Source: Pannonibacter sp. SL95
GTDB lineage: Bacteria > Pseudomonadota > Alphaproteobacteria > Rhizobiales > Stappiaceae
Length of the DNA stretch: 64,000 bases
Reading direction: 5' to 3'
Assembly (NCBI RefSeq): GCF_026672425.1
Contig: NZ_JAPPRC010000005.1
Coordinates: forward strand, 186,001-250,000
A program made the translations under genes and the position numbers. Below, in pieces: positions 44,595 through 54,103 of the stretch; the stretch's first letter is position 1; each line of letters starts with the position of its first letter. A model generated the notes under the pieces. The model searched no databases and was not told the origin of the DNA. It saw only the letters and a program-made list of their open reading frames with translations.

Positions 44595-45725
44595 ATGATG
44601 ATCCTGAACAGCCTGAAGACAGCCACGAGCTTTGCCGGCGGCAGCCTGACCCGCGGCAACGGGAATGGCGCTGGTATCGGTGGCGTCAATGGCAGCGGGC
44701 CGTCCGGCGCGGGCGCAAGGTCTGGCGATCCCCTGCCCGGCCTGACCCTCAGCGACGAGCTGGTCGAGGACATCAAGAAAAACGTCGAGACCAGCCAGAG
44801 CCTGCAGCGCTCGATGGAGAGCGCCAAGGACGGTGCGCGCGGCGAGAAGGTCGCGCGCCTGAAGGAAAAGATCGAGCAGCTGAAGGAGCGCATCCGCTTC
44901 GCCACGCCGCAGCAGGCCAAGGCTCTGATGAAGGAGCTGAAGCAGCTCGCGCGCGAATTCAAGGGCGCGGCCAAGGATCTCGGCAAGGACGGACAGTCCC
45001 TCGCCTCCCCCTCCGGTCTCAGTGCCACGCCCGGCCTGTCCGTGAGCCAGACGAGCACACAAGCCGCGACCACCGAGGTTCTGGCCTCCGCCAGCTCCCC
45101 CTCCCTGACCGGGGCGCTTTCCACCAGCACGGTGAGCGAGGCCGGAACGGCTGCGGATACGGAGACGGCCGCGCCCACGAGCCAGACGGCAGAGGCCGGC
45201 AAGACGTCATCGGACAGCGCTGAGGGCAAGGACGCCGGCACAACGGCGGCCGAGGACGCCAAGCCGCAGACCTCGGCCGAAAAGCAGCAGGAGCTGCGCA
45301 AGTCGGTCCTGTCCTATGTCAACGAGCAGGTGCGCGAGGAAATTACCGTCGCTGGCGGGCGCGCCGAGGCGATGAAGCTGGAGCGCGACGAGCTCAAGAA
45401 AATCGGCAACGAGATCAAATTCATAGCCGGTCAGATTGAACTCCTGCACAAGCTCGGCAAGGACGATCGCGACGACAAGCTGCGCAAGGATCAGAAGAGC
45501 GCGCTGGAGGCCGTCGAGGACGGCATGGACGAACTGAACGATCCCGGCTTTAACCGGAGTCTCGATGCAGCGCTCAGCGCCCGCGACGCGCTGGAAGGTC
45601 CGGCTGCGGGCGCGGCCCCCGAGGACCCGGCGGATCCCGGCGTGCCGCCGCAGCTGGGCAGCCTTGCCTATGGCGCGTCATTTTCCCTTGGCCCGATTGC
45701 CTCAGCGGCAGACATCATCGCCTGA
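44595..45725 (+). CDS. Ala/Ser-rich coiled-coil protein of unknown function
   Basis: 376 aa from the first of two adjacent ATGs, with GAGGAG upstream. A Gly-rich N-terminus (residues 15-50) is followed by a charged coiled coil (KVARLKEKIEQLKERIRFATPQQAKALMKELKQLA) at about 90-130, a long Ser/Thr/Ala linker, a second coiled coil (about 235-300) and a Pro/Ala C-terminus. No signal peptide or enzymatic motif is seen. It lies 165 bases after the second precursor on the same strand; whether it belongs with them is unknown. Confidence 0.6.
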   Translation: MMILNSLKTATSFAGGSLTRGNGNGAGIGGVNGSGPSGAGARSGDPLPGLTLSDELVEDIKKNVETSQSLQRSMESAKDGARGEKVARLKEKIEQLKERIRFATPQQAKALMKELKQLAREFKGAAKDLGKDGQSLASPSGLSATPGLSVSQTSTQAATTEVLASASSPSLTGALSTSTVSEAGTAADTETAAPTSQTAEAGKTSSDSAEGKDAGTTAAEDAKPQTSAEKQQELRKSVLSYVNEQVREEITVAGGRAEAMKLERDELKKIGNEIKFIAGQIELLHKLGKDDRDDKLRKDQKSALEAVEDGMDELNDPGFNRSLDAALSARDALEGPAAGAAPEDPADPGVPPQLGSLAYGASFSLGPIASAADIIA

Positions 45726-45912
45726 CCTTACCGTCTGACTTCGCCGCCTGACCTCACCACCTGAGCTCACCGGGATTTGTGTTTTATCGTTAACACCCTT
45801 GCGCCCAAGCGCGCACAAGGGCTTATCCGGCCACAACCTCAATACACGCGAATTTCACAACCAAAGCTCCCGCTTGGCGCGCATTCATTTCAATTGCAAC
45901 GATTGTCAAACC

Positions 45913-45928
45913 TTAACAAAAGATTAAC
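45913..45928 (+). promoter_or_regulatory. CtrA-binding site upstream of the second RNR gene
   Basis: TTAA (45913-45916), seven bases, TTAAC (45924-45928): an exact match to the alphaproteobacterial CtrA consensus TTAA-N7-TTAAC. It ends 59 bases before the start codon at 45988, a suitable place for direct control by the cell-cycle regulator. Confidence 0.6.
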
Positions 45929-45987
45929 ATTATTGACGCGGTCGCCGGTCTCCCGAACCGGTGCATGTCTTGCGTAAGGGGCTCAGC

Positions 45988-48858
45988 ATGCGGATCGAAC
46001 GTCTTTTTACCCGCGCCGGCGAGGACGCCTACAGCGGGATCAGTTTCAGGTCGCATACCAGTGAGGTACGTACCCATGACGGGCGCGTCCTGTCGCGCCT
46101 GGAGGGCATCGAGGTGCCGGCCGCCTTCTCCCAGGTGGCTGCCGATGTGCTGTGCCAGAAGTACCTGCGCCGGCGCGGCGTGCCGGCCCGGCTGAAACGG
46201 GTGGCTGAGGCAGGCGTGCCGGAGTGGCTGCAGCGCCAGATCGCAGACGAGGCGGCGCTGGCGGACCTGCCTGAGGCGCTGAGGTCGGGCGGAGAAACCT
46301 CGGCCCGGCAAGCCTTCGACCGGCTGGCCGGGGCCTGGACCTATTGGGGCTGGAAGACGGGAACCTTTGCCAGCGAAGACGATGCGCGCGCCTTCCACGA
46401 CGAGATGCGGGCGATGATGGCGCTGCAGGTGGCCGCGCCCAACTCGCCGCAGTGGTTCAACGCCGGGCTGCACTGGGCCTATGGCATTGCCGGCGAGGCG
46501 CAAGGCCACTGGACGATCGACCTTGCCACCGGGCAGGCGATCCCCTCGCCCAACGCCTATGAACGGCCGCAAGTGCACGCCAGCATCATCCTGTCGGTCG
46601 AGGACGACCTGGTGAAGGAAAACGGCATCATGGACCTGTGGGTCCGCGAGGCGCGGCTGTTCAAGTACGGGTCTGGCGTCGGCTCCAATTTCTCGCGCCT
46701 GCGCGGGGCCGGCGAGCCGCTGGACCATGGCGGCCGTTCGGCCGGTCTCCTGTCCTTCCTGAAGGTAGGCGACGTGGCCGCCGGCAGCCTCAGGACCGGG
46801 GCAACCACCCGGGCGGCGGCCAAGATGGTGGTGGTCGACGTCGACCATCCCGATATCGAGGCCTTCATCGACTGGAAGGTGCAGGAAGAGGAAAAGGTCG
46901 CCGCGCTGGTGGCCGGCTCAAAGCTCGCCAAGCAATGCCTCACCCGGCTCAATGACCTCATCACCCAGCTGCATGAACGCCACTTTGCCGATGCTGCCTT
47001 CAAGCGTGACCTGGACGCCGCCCTGGCCGAAGCCCGCGCTGCACTGATCCCGGACAGCTACATCCAGCGGATCATCCAGTATGCCCGCCAGGGCGAGGAC
47101 GGGCTGGAGTTGAAGACCTATGACATCAACTGGGACTCGGAAGCCTACCGGACCGTCGCCGGCCAGAACGCCAACAACTCGGTCCGTCTGCCGGACAGTT
47201 TCCTGCGGGCTGTCGCGGACGGCGCCGGCTGGACGCTGAGCGGGCGCACCGGCACAGCCCATCGCCGCACGGTTTCCGCGCGCGCCCTGTGGCAGCGCAT
47301 CACCCGGGCCGCCTGGGCATCGGCTGATCCCGGCCTGCAGTTCGACACGGCGATCAACGCCTGGCACACCTGCCCGAACAGTGGACGCATCAACGGATCG
47401 AACTCCTGCTCGGAGTTCATGTTCCTCGACGACAGCGCCTGCGTGCTCGCCTCGCTGAACCTGATGGCCTTCCGCCGTCCGGACGGGCGCATCGACCTTG
47501 CCCGCTATCGCCATGCCATCCGGCTCTGGACGATCAGCCTCGACATTTCGACGAGCATGGCCCAGCACCCCTCGCGGGCGGTCGCCGAAAACACTCATGC
47601 CTTCCGGCCGCTCGGCCTTGGCTATGCCAATCTCGGCGGACTGCTGATGTCGCTGGGCCTTGGCTATGACAGCGATGCCGCCCGGGCAACAGCCGCTGCC
47701 CTGACAGCAGTCCTGACCGGGACGGCCTATGCGACCTCCGCGGAACTGGCCGCGCGGCTGGGGGCGTTCCCCGGCCTTGCCGGTAACGAGGCCGACATGG
47801 CGCGCGTGCTCGCCAATCACCGGAGCGCCGCGCACGGCGCCACAGTGCCGGAGGCCTACATGGGCCTTGCCCGGTTGCCACTGCCGCTGGATCTGGCCTC
47901 CCTGGCCGATCCGGACCTGCGGCACGCCGCCGAGACGGCGTTCGATGCGGCGGTTGATCTGGGCGCGCGGCATGGCTGGCGCAACGCGCAGGTCAGCCTG
48001 ATCGCGCCGACCGGTACCATCGGCCTTGTCATGGACTGCGCCACAACGGGCATTGAGCCGGACTTCGCGCTGGTGAAATACAAGACGCTCGCAGGCGGCG
48101 GGTTCTTCAAGATCATCAACGCGATGGTGCCAGCGGCGCTGCGCTGTCTCGGCTATGCGGAACATGATGTGCGCGACATCGTCGCCCATGTGGTGGGACG
48201 CGGAACGCTGGCGCAGGCGCCGGCCATCAATCTGGCCGCGCTGGCGGCCAAGGGTCTGCCGAAGCACAGTCTTGATGCGCTGGAAGCCGCCCTGCCGAGC
48301 GCCTCGCATCTGCGCGACGTGCTGACGCCAACGGTGCTGGGGGCCGAGACGGTCGCAACGGCACTGGGTGTGTCGCTGGAGACGGTGCGGCGGCCCGAAT
48401 TCGACCTGCCGCAGGCGCTCGGCTTCAGCCGGATGGAACTGGAGGTGGCAAGCGCCCATGCCTGCGGCCTCCAGACCATCGAAGGCGCGCCGCACCTGGC
48501 CCCCGAGCACCTGCCGGTGTTCGACTGCGCCACGCCCTGCGGCCGCTCGGGCACGCGGTGGCTGTCGATGGAGGCGCATGTGCGGATGATGGCGGCAGCG
48601 CAACCATTCCTGTCTGGCGCAATCTCGAAGACGGTGAACCTGCCGCGGCATGCCCGGGTCGAGGATTGCGAGGCGGCCTATCGCCTCGCCTTTGATCTGG
48701 GGCTGAAGGCCATTGCGCTCTATCGCGACGGCTCGAAACTGTCGCAGCCCCTGTCAGTCAGCGGCGCGCAGGCAGACCCGATTGCCGAACTGTTTGCCGC
48801 CACGGCGCAGGAGCGCAGCCGGGCTGATCGCCGCACCGATCAGGCCGTGTCCGCCTGA
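45988..48858 (+). CDS. Class II ribonucleotide reductase paralogue lacking redox cysteines
   Basis: 956-aa paralogue of the NrdJ at 35.8 kb. The start at 45988 ([13 protein letters not shown]) aligns with NrdJ. The radical Cys474 (NSCSEFMF) and Cys485 ([10 protein letters not shown]) keep the 11-residue spacing, but the residue matching redox Cys199 is Ser199 ([11 protein letters not shown]), at the same number. The protein ends soon after the barrel ([15 protein letters not shown]), so the TSCPD-type domain and the C-terminal Cys cluster are absent. NPCSE has become NSCSE. It cannot use the normal disulfide-based reduction chemistry; it may be a regulatory or altered enzyme, or may need an unusual reductant. 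The frame is intact over its full length, arguing against a decaying copy. Confidence 0.9.
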   Translation: MRIERLFTRAGEDAYSGISFRSHTSEVRTHDGRVLSRLEGIEVPAAFSQVAADVLCQKYLRRRGVPARLKRVAEAGVPEWLQRQIADEAALADLPEALRSGGETSARQAFDRLAGAWTYWGWKTGTFASEDDARAFHDEMRAMMALQVAAPNSPQWFNAGLHWAYGIAGEAQGHWTIDLATGQAIPSPNAYERPQVHASIILSVEDDLVKENGIMDLWVREARLFKYGSGVGSNFSRLRGAGEPLDHGGRSAGLLSFLKVGDVAAGSLRTGATTRAAAKMVVVDVDHPDIEAFIDWKVQEEEKVAALVAGSKLAKQCLTRLNDLITQLHERHFADAAFKRDLDAALAEARAALIPDSYIQRIIQYARQGEDGLELKTYDINWDSEAYRTVAGQNANNSVRLPDSFLRAVADGAGWTLSGRTGTAHRRTVSARALWQRITRAAWASADPGLQFDTAINAWHTCPNSGRINGSNSCSEFMFLDDSACVLASLNLMAFRRPDGRIDLARYRHAIRLWTISLDISTSMAQHPSRAVAENTHAFRPLGLGYANLGGLLMSLGLGYDSDAARATAAALTAVLTGTAYATSAELAARLGAFPGLAGNEADMARVLANHRSAAHGATVPEAYMGLARLPLPLDLASLADPDLRHAAETAFDAAVDLGARHGWRNAQVSLIAPTGTIGLVMDCATTGIEPDFALVKYKTLAGGGFFKIINAMVPAALRCLGYAEHDVRDIVAHVVGRGTLAQAPAINLAALAAKGLPKHSLDALEAALPSASHLRDVLTPTVLGAETVATALGVSLETVRRPEFDLPQALGFSRMELEVASAHACGLQTIEGAPHLAPEHLPVFDCATPCGRSGTRWLSMEAHVRMMAAAQPFLSGAISKTVNLPRHARVEDCEAAYRLAFDLGLKAIALYRDGSKLSQPLSVSGAQADPIAELFAATAQERSRADRRTDQAVSA

Positions 48859-48867
48859 TCACCTCTC

Positions 48868-48903
48868 CACCCGCGCAAGTCCCCCTTGGCCCTTGCGCGG
48901 GTG
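48868..48903 (+). terminator. Hairpin downstream of the RNR paralogue
   Basis: CACCCGCGCAAG (48868-48879) pairs perfectly with CTTGCGCGGGTG (48892-48903). No T-run follows directly, so termination efficiency is uncertain. Confidence 0.6.
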
Positions 48904-49221
48904 CCCCCGGATTGCGCAGCAGACTTTATTTAGCCGGCAAATTTAGCCATCAGTCTGAGATTATGGAACTATTAAAGATTCCCTAACGAGCCCTTTCCAG
49001 GACCAACCCTGCCTGAAAGGCATACGAGTCCGATCTGAAAGAGCAATTCTTTCAATAACTTGTCCGAACTTGATGAAACTGCCCCTTGGGCAGGATTGGC
49101 CTGATCGAAACCGAGCTCGGGCGCTGCTGGCCTGTTGCGTCCCGGCGCAAGGCGGGGATGGCGCGGAGCTGGGGTTTCGCGGCCCTTCGCCTGCGGCAGC
49201 ATTGCAGCCAGGCGGAGGAAG

Positions 49222-49250
49222 GGTCTGAGGCCGCAGGCGGGCCTCAGACC
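49222..49250 (-). terminator. Hairpin downstream of the 724-aa secreted protein gene
   Basis: GGTCTGAGGCC (49222-49232) pairs with GGCCTCAGACC (49240-49250) across a 7-nt loop, 19 bases past the stop of the minus-strand gene. No T-run. Confidence 0.6.
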
Positions 49251-49269
49251 AGATTGTGGCGGTGTCCGC

Positions 49270-51444
49270 TTACTTGCTGCGGACCGTGGCGTTCAGGAGA
49301 TCCGGGATCGCGTTCGGCGAGGCCATCATGCCGATGAGCTGGGTCACCGGGACCGGCTTTTCCGGAGCGATCTCGATGACGATCTCCTTCGGGTCCATCA
49401 GGAAGACGCGCAGGGCTTCAACCAGTTCCTTGCCGAACCGGGTCGCCGCCAGCGGACCCATGTCATTGGCTGCGGTGTCGGCAAGCCCCATCGCCAGCGT
49501 GTCAGCCGACAGGTTGGCGTCCTTCGCCTGCTTCTCCAGCATTGCCCGGACGATCTTGGCATCGCTCGACCGGATCATGGCGGACTTCACGGTGGCACCG
49601 GCAAGGGCGATCTGCGCCATTTCCGGTGTCTCGAACAGGGCGCGGGAGACGCCGCCGAGCGCGAAGGACATCTTGATCGATCCGCCGTCCTTCAGCGTGA
49701 CGCTGAGGTCTTCCATCACCAGATCACCGGTGGCCTCGTTCCAGGTCACCTTCAGGTTCTGGTCGATGACGACGTCCGTCACCTTCATGGCGTCGAAGAC
49801 CGAACGCGCATCCTGGTCCTCGATCAGAGACACGGGGAACCGGATGCCGCGCATCGACAGGCCGATGTCGGTCGGGATGCGGTTGATGTGGCCGCGCTCC
49901 GTCTGGCGATACTCGTCGACATTGATGATGCCGCCAAGCGAGGGGGCATCGAGGTTGAAGCCGACGATCTCGAACAGGCCGAGCAGCGGCCGGGCGGCCA
50001 GCGACTGGGCGACGGTGGGTTCGCCTTCTGACATGCCGATTTCCATCAGCGCCATCAGCGAGGGGAACTCGAGATCGGCAAGTGCGACGCGGTCGAGCTT
50101 GAGCTTGCCTTGACCAGTCGCCTCACCGGCGAGACCGTCCATGGCGAACTCGCCGATCCCCTTGGACGACAGGTTGCGCAGCGTGGTGCGGGCCAGCGTG
50201 CCATTGACCTCGGGGGCCGTCACCTTGACGCCGTTGATTTCCATCTTGCCGAAGTAGAAGGCGGCGTAGGCCTCCAGGGCGGCGGTCAGGATTTCCATTT
50301 CGTCCGGCGACTGGTCGAGCACGGCGGCATCGAGCATCGGCAGGACACGCAAGGGGGTGGTGTCGGTGACGCCGAGATCCTCGGCCGTCAGGCTGGCAAC
50401 GGTGGCCTCGAAGTCCTTGCCCTTGACGACGATGTCGACAACGGACTGATCCGCCAGGACGGTCTTGCGGGTCGGGTCCGTGCCCTGCCCCAGCAAGGAC
50501 AGGATGGGCATGAGGTCGGTGCCGCGCACGACCTGCCGTCCGGTGGAGACCTCAATCATGTTCGGCACGGTTGAACCGGGCGTCGGAAATGGCTGGGACT
50601 GGACGGTGCGACCAACGGAAAATTCCCCGATCCGGCCATCGGCCTGATTGAGGATGACGTAGTCCTCATACCGCGTCACCGCGTCCATGCCGGGAACACC
50701 GGTCTGACGCGTTTCGATGCTGGCGACGGCCATCCGGTCAACCTTGACGTCGAGCAGCAGCTTGGCGAGCGGAAGATACTGGGTGACCGGCTTCTGCGGG
50801 TCGTTCGGCAGCGCCGGCAGGGCCGGCCAAGCAAGACCGGTGGCCTCGTAACCCTTCTGGACGATGACCATCTTCAGGTCGGGGAGATCGGCAGCCGGTT
50901 CGCTCGCGGCATCGGCATCAGCAGTTGCCTCGCCTTCCGTTGCTTCACCTTCGGTTGCGGTCTCTTCGCCGGTTTCCTCTTCGCCCGTGCCTTCCTCAGT
51001 GCCAGCAGTTTCCTCGGCCGAGCTGTCGTCCAGCTTGGCAGAGGTGTCGAACAGTTCGCCCGGCAGATCGGCTTCGATCGTTAGGTCACCAGGGATCTTG
51101 ATGCTGTCGGCGGTGTAGCCCTTGGCCGAGCGGGCGAGCCCGGTCAGGGTCATTGCATCATAGGTGACGCGCACATCGACCGTTTCCCCGTCCTGTCCCG
51201 GCAGCGGGATCGAGAACACGACTTCGCCGTCATGCAGCGTCACGTCACGCTCACTGAGACCGGGTTCGATCCGGCCATAGCGGGCGACGGTCGCGCCCCA
51301 GGCCTTGTACTGCTCGTTCCATTCCCGGACGATGTCGGCGGCCGTCTCGGCGTGGGCAGCGACAGGCAGGCTCATCACACTGGCAATGAGGGCTAAACGC
51401 AGGGCTGCGCGATTGGCGCGCGGGAATGCGGTGTTGGCGGACAT
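49270..51444 (-). CDS. Large secreted protein of unknown function (paralogue of next gene)
   Basis: 724 aa from the ATG at 51444 (GGAGG seven bases upstream). A signal peptide (LRLALIASVMSLPVAAHAETA) is followed by beta-rich, repetitive segments and, at about residues 130-185, a very acidic Glu/Thr/Ala linker. The C-terminus (EIAPEKPVPVTQLIGMM...) matches that of the following upstream gene. The pattern of many short beta-strands with alternate hydrophobics suggests a periplasmic or envelope lipid-binding-like fold, but I know no family for it. Confidence 0.75.
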   Translation of the reverse strand: MSANTAFPRANRAALRLALIASVMSLPVAAHAETAADIVREWNEQYKAWGATVARYGRIEPGLSERDVTLHDGEVVFSIPLPGQDGETVDVRVTYDAMTLTGLARSAKGYTADSIKIPGDLTIEADLPGELFDTSAKLDDSSAEETAGTEEGTGEEETGEETATEGEATEGEATADADAASEPAADLPDLKMVIVQKGYEATGLAWPALPALPNDPQKPVTQYLPLAKLLLDVKVDRMAVASIETRQTGVPGMDAVTRYEDYVILNQADGRIGEFSVGRTVQSQPFPTPGSTVPNMIEVSTGRQVVRGTDLMPILSLLGQGTDPTRKTVLADQSVVDIVVKGKDFEATVASLTAEDLGVTDTTPLRVLPMLDAAVLDQSPDEMEILTAALEAYAAFYFGKMEINGVKVTAPEVNGTLARTTLRNLSSKGIGEFAMDGLAGEATGQGKLKLDRVALADLEFPSLMALMEIGMSEGEPTVAQSLAARPLLGLFEIVGFNLDAPSLGGIINVDEYRQTERGHINRIPTDIGLSMRGIRFPVSLIEDQDARSVFDAMKVTDVVIDQNLKVTWNEATGDLVMEDLSVTLKDGGSIKMSFALGGVSRALFETPEMAQIALAGATVKSAMIRSSDAKIVRAMLEKQAKDANLSADTLAMGLADTAANDMGPLAATRFGKELVEALRVFLMDPKEIVIEIAPEKPVPVTQLIGMMASPNAIPDLLNATVRSK

Positions 51445-51513
51445 CAGACGCCTCCAGGTCAGATCGCGCAAGGCGTTGCGCGGGTCAAAAAATCAGTGCC
51501 GGCGGACCGGCTG

Positions 51514-51552
51514 AAAAAACCGGACGCGGCCGAAACAGTCCGGCCGCGTCCG
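51514..51552 (-). terminator. Intrinsic terminator of the 387-aa secreted protein gene
   Basis: A perfect 12-bp stem, arms 51521-51532 and 51541-51552, is followed on the minus strand by CGTTTTTTC-like bases (A-tract at 51514-51519 on the plus strand). It separates the two paralogous genes, so the downstream one probably has its own promoter. Confidence 0.85.
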
Positions 51553-51626
51553 CAATCGCTTGTCTCAAGCCTGATCCGCAGTCACGGACGGTGTGACCGG
51601 CCGGACCGCAGGACCTCAGGCAGAGA

Positions 51627-52790
51627 TTACTGGCCGTTGGCCATCACCTTCACGCCGAGGACCTGCGGCAGCGTCTGCGGCGCAAGCATGGCGGTGCCCA
51701 TGATCTGGGCGACCGGCACCGGCTGGGCCGGCTTGGCTTCGATCTTGAGCGAGCCCGGCTTGTCGAGGAACGACGACAGCGCAGTCGACACCGACGTCTG
51801 GAACTCCGGGTTCTGCAGGATGGCCAGCATCATCGGCAGACCAGCCTTCAGCTGTGTGACAAAGCCGGCGCGGTCAGTGCCGGCGGCCTTGGCCTGCTGA
51901 TCCAGAACGCGCTCGACAACGGAATTATTGTCGAAGCCGATGCTGAGCGTGGTCACGCTGAGGCCCTGCAGCAAGGCGAGGCTTTCCTCGGTGTTTTCCT
52001 TCGCAGCCTCAAGCTTGTTGACGACGTCTGCCGTCAGGCCACCCACCTTGAGCGCCATCGACAGCTTGCCCATGTCCGCAAAAGTGAGGTCGAGCTGCGG
52101 GATGTCCAGATCGCCAGAGGTCGGCGACCAGGTGAAGTTGCTGGCCAGATCCATCGAGAGCTTCTCGTAGCCGAGCTCGGTGAAGGTCTTCTTGCCTTCC
52201 TCCTCGAAGTGCGCCGGATCGATGATCAGACCGGTCAGCTGCAGCTCGCCGGCGGTCGGCCACTTGCCCTCCATCGCGCTGGTGGCGAGGTAGAGCGAAT
52301 CGATCGAAACTTCCTTCTTGCTCTCGTCCAGGATGTTGACGCCTTCAACCTCAACCGTGCCGTAGCCGGGTGCCGACGAGCTGTCACCCTTGGCAATATC
52401 GGCAGCGGACGGAATGACCACTTCGGTCGCAACCAGCTGCGCGATGGTGATCACGCTCTTGTCGGCGGTCAGGGTCACTTCCTCGAGGGCGAGACCGCCG
52501 AGTGCGAGCTTGCCGTCTGCCTGCTCTTCAGCACCGGTCAGCGTGGTCACGCCGATTTCCAGCTTGCCGGTTTCCGGCTTGCTGCCTTCCAGAACGATCA
52601 TCTCGATGATCACCTGATCACCGTCCTCGGACACATCGCCGATCGAGACAATCTTGCTGTCACCGGTTTCGATGCGCTTCAGGAACGCGTCGGCGGCGGC
52701 ATTGCCCGTCGGGTCGAAAGCGAGCGCGCCTTGCGTCAGGAAAAGACCGACGACGGCAGCGCTGACACCGCGCAGGAGAAAGGATCGCAT
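51627..52790 (-). CDS. Secreted protein of unknown function (shorter paralogue)
   Basis: 387 aa from the ATG at 52790 with GGAG upstream. A signal peptide (LLRGVSAAVVGLFLTQGALA) precedes a beta-rich mature part made of repeated strand-turn units such as EVTLTADKSVITIAQLVATEV and VEVEGVNILDESKKEVSIDSLYLA. The ending (IEAKPAQPVPVAQIMG) parallels that of the larger neighbour, indicating common origin. Exported; function unknown. The open frame upstream of 52790 is not part of the protein. Confidence 0.75.
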   Translation of the reverse strand: MRSFLLRGVSAAVVGLFLTQGALAFDPTGNAAADAFLKRIETGDSKIVSIGDVSEDGDQVIIEMIVLEGSKPETGKLEIGVTTLTGAEEQADGKLALGGLALEEVTLTADKSVITIAQLVATEVVIPSAADIAKGDSSSAPGYGTVEVEGVNILDESKKEVSIDSLYLATSAMEGKWPTAGELQLTGLIIDPAHFEEEGKKTFTELGYEKLSMDLASNFTWSPTSGDLDIPQLDLTFADMGKLSMALKVGGLTADVVNKLEAAKENTEESLALLQGLSVTTLSIGFDNNSVVERVLDQQAKAAGTDRAGFVTQLKAGLPMMLAILQNPEFQTSVSTALSSFLDKPGSLKIEAKPAQPVPVAQIMGTAMLAPQTLPQVLGVKVMANGQ

Positions 52791-53082
52791 CAAAACACTC
52801 CAAAACATGACGATAGGGAACCTGCCCGGCTGGCACGATGCTCCAAGCCAATCCGTGAGGCAAGCGAATTGAGACCATCGGGAGCACTGCACCTGCCCGC
52901 AGCGAACCGGCCGGCCGCCTCGCCTTCGCAGGGCCTCCGTCCATGCCCATTTGCGCGGCATTACAAGGGCAATCGACGCGATTTCGGCGGCGAAAATAAG
53001 GCCGTCAGCTTGCGTGAAGCCGGGGCCGGCCCTGACCGCCCCTTGCTGTCCACACCTCGTCAGAGTTGACAGGAGCCAGGCT

Positions 53083-53979
53083 TCAGGCAGCCCGTTCGGG
53101 ATAGGTCGCAATCGCAGCGGCAATGTCGTCGCGGTCCGGCAGGCTCGCCTCGTTGCCGAGATGCTGCACGGCATGGGCCGAGGCGGCGCGGGCGAAGCGG
53201 AAATGGTCTGCCCAGGACCCGTCGCGGTTGGTCAGGTAAGCCGCGACATAAGCACCATGGAACGTGTCGCCGGCGCCATTGGTATCGACCACCTTTTCCT
53301 TCGGCACGGCAAGCGAGGGCATGTGCTGCACATCGCCCTTGCCCTCATACCAGTACATGCCACGCTCACCGACCGTTACGCCGCCAACGGGGCAGCCCTT
53401 GGCGCGCAGATAGTCCAGGGTCGCGGGAACCGACAGCTTGAGCTGCTCGCAGAAGCGCTCGGAGACGATGGCGACATCAATGAAGGTCAGAAGGTCGGCC
53501 GTGTTCTCGCGCACAGCGCCGCCGTCGAGCGAGGTCAGGATGCCCGCCTCGCGGCAGGCCCGCGCATAATGCAGCGCAGCGTCGGGCATGTGACCGTCCA
53601 GATGCAGTGCAGAGCAGCCGGTGAGCGTCAACGGCGGGAACGGATGCAGGAAATCGTTGTCGCGGCAGCGGACAATCGCCCGCTTGCCGTCCTTCGGCAT
53701 GATGAAGGACAGGGACGATTCGCGCACCTTGCGCCCGTGCACCGAAATGCCGTAGCGCGCGGCCATATCGAGGAACATGCGTGCCAGCCAGTCATCGGCC
53801 AGCGAGCACAAGACGTCCGGCCGGGCCCCGAGCTTGGCGCAGGCGAAGGCCGCCGTGACTGCATTTCCGCCAAAACTCACGGAATAGTCGTGCGCGATCG
53901 CCTTCTCGTCACCGCTGGGCAGCGTGTCGGTGAGGAAGGTGATGTCGATGTAGGATTGACCGATAAACAGCGAACGCAT
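53083..53979 (-). CDS. PfkB-family sugar/nucleoside kinase
   Basis: 298-aa ribokinase-fold kinase. N-terminal substrate motif SFGGNAVTAAFACAKLGA and the C-terminal ATP/anion-hole signature DTNGAGDTFHGAYVAAYL with the catalytic Asp are intact. The family phosphorylates sugars or nucleosides; the substrate cannot be told, and there are no transporter or catabolic genes beside it. Confidence 0.88.
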   Translation of the reverse strand: MRSLFIGQSYIDITFLTDTLPSGDEKAIAHDYSVSFGGNAVTAAFACAKLGARPDVLCSLADDWLARMFLDMAARYGISVHGRKVRESSLSFIMPKDGKRAIVRCRDNDFLHPFPPLTLTGCSALHLDGHMPDAALHYARACREAGILTSLDGGAVRENTADLLTFIDVAIVSERFCEQLKLSVPATLDYLRAKGCPVGGVTVGERGMYWYEGKGDVQHMPSLAVPKEKVVDTNGAGDTFHGAYVAAYLTNRDGSWADHFRFARAASAHAVQHLGNEASLPDRDDIAAAIATYPERAA

Positions 53980-54103
53980 GCCAATCTCCCAACGAAAAGA
54001 CGCAAATCATGTATAGTTCATGAGACTCGTTCTGCGCCGTTCAAGTGATGTTTACGTCTGTGGCGCAAGGTCGCAAGGACCAACAAGGGGTTTAAGTCGC
54101 GCC

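Larger units (their letters stand above)
48859..49269. other. 411-bp convergent intergenic region
   Basis: No gene is seen. A 12-bp perfect hairpin lies near the left end and an 11-bp hairpin near the right end, one for each convergent gene; the middle is AT-richer than the surroundings. Confidence 0.5.

Noticed and set aside
45783-45823. Hairpins GTGTT/AACAC and CCCTTG/CAAGGG as terminator or NrdR box
   Set aside because: Stems are short or interrupted, no T-run follows, and the repeat does not match the NrdR consensus.
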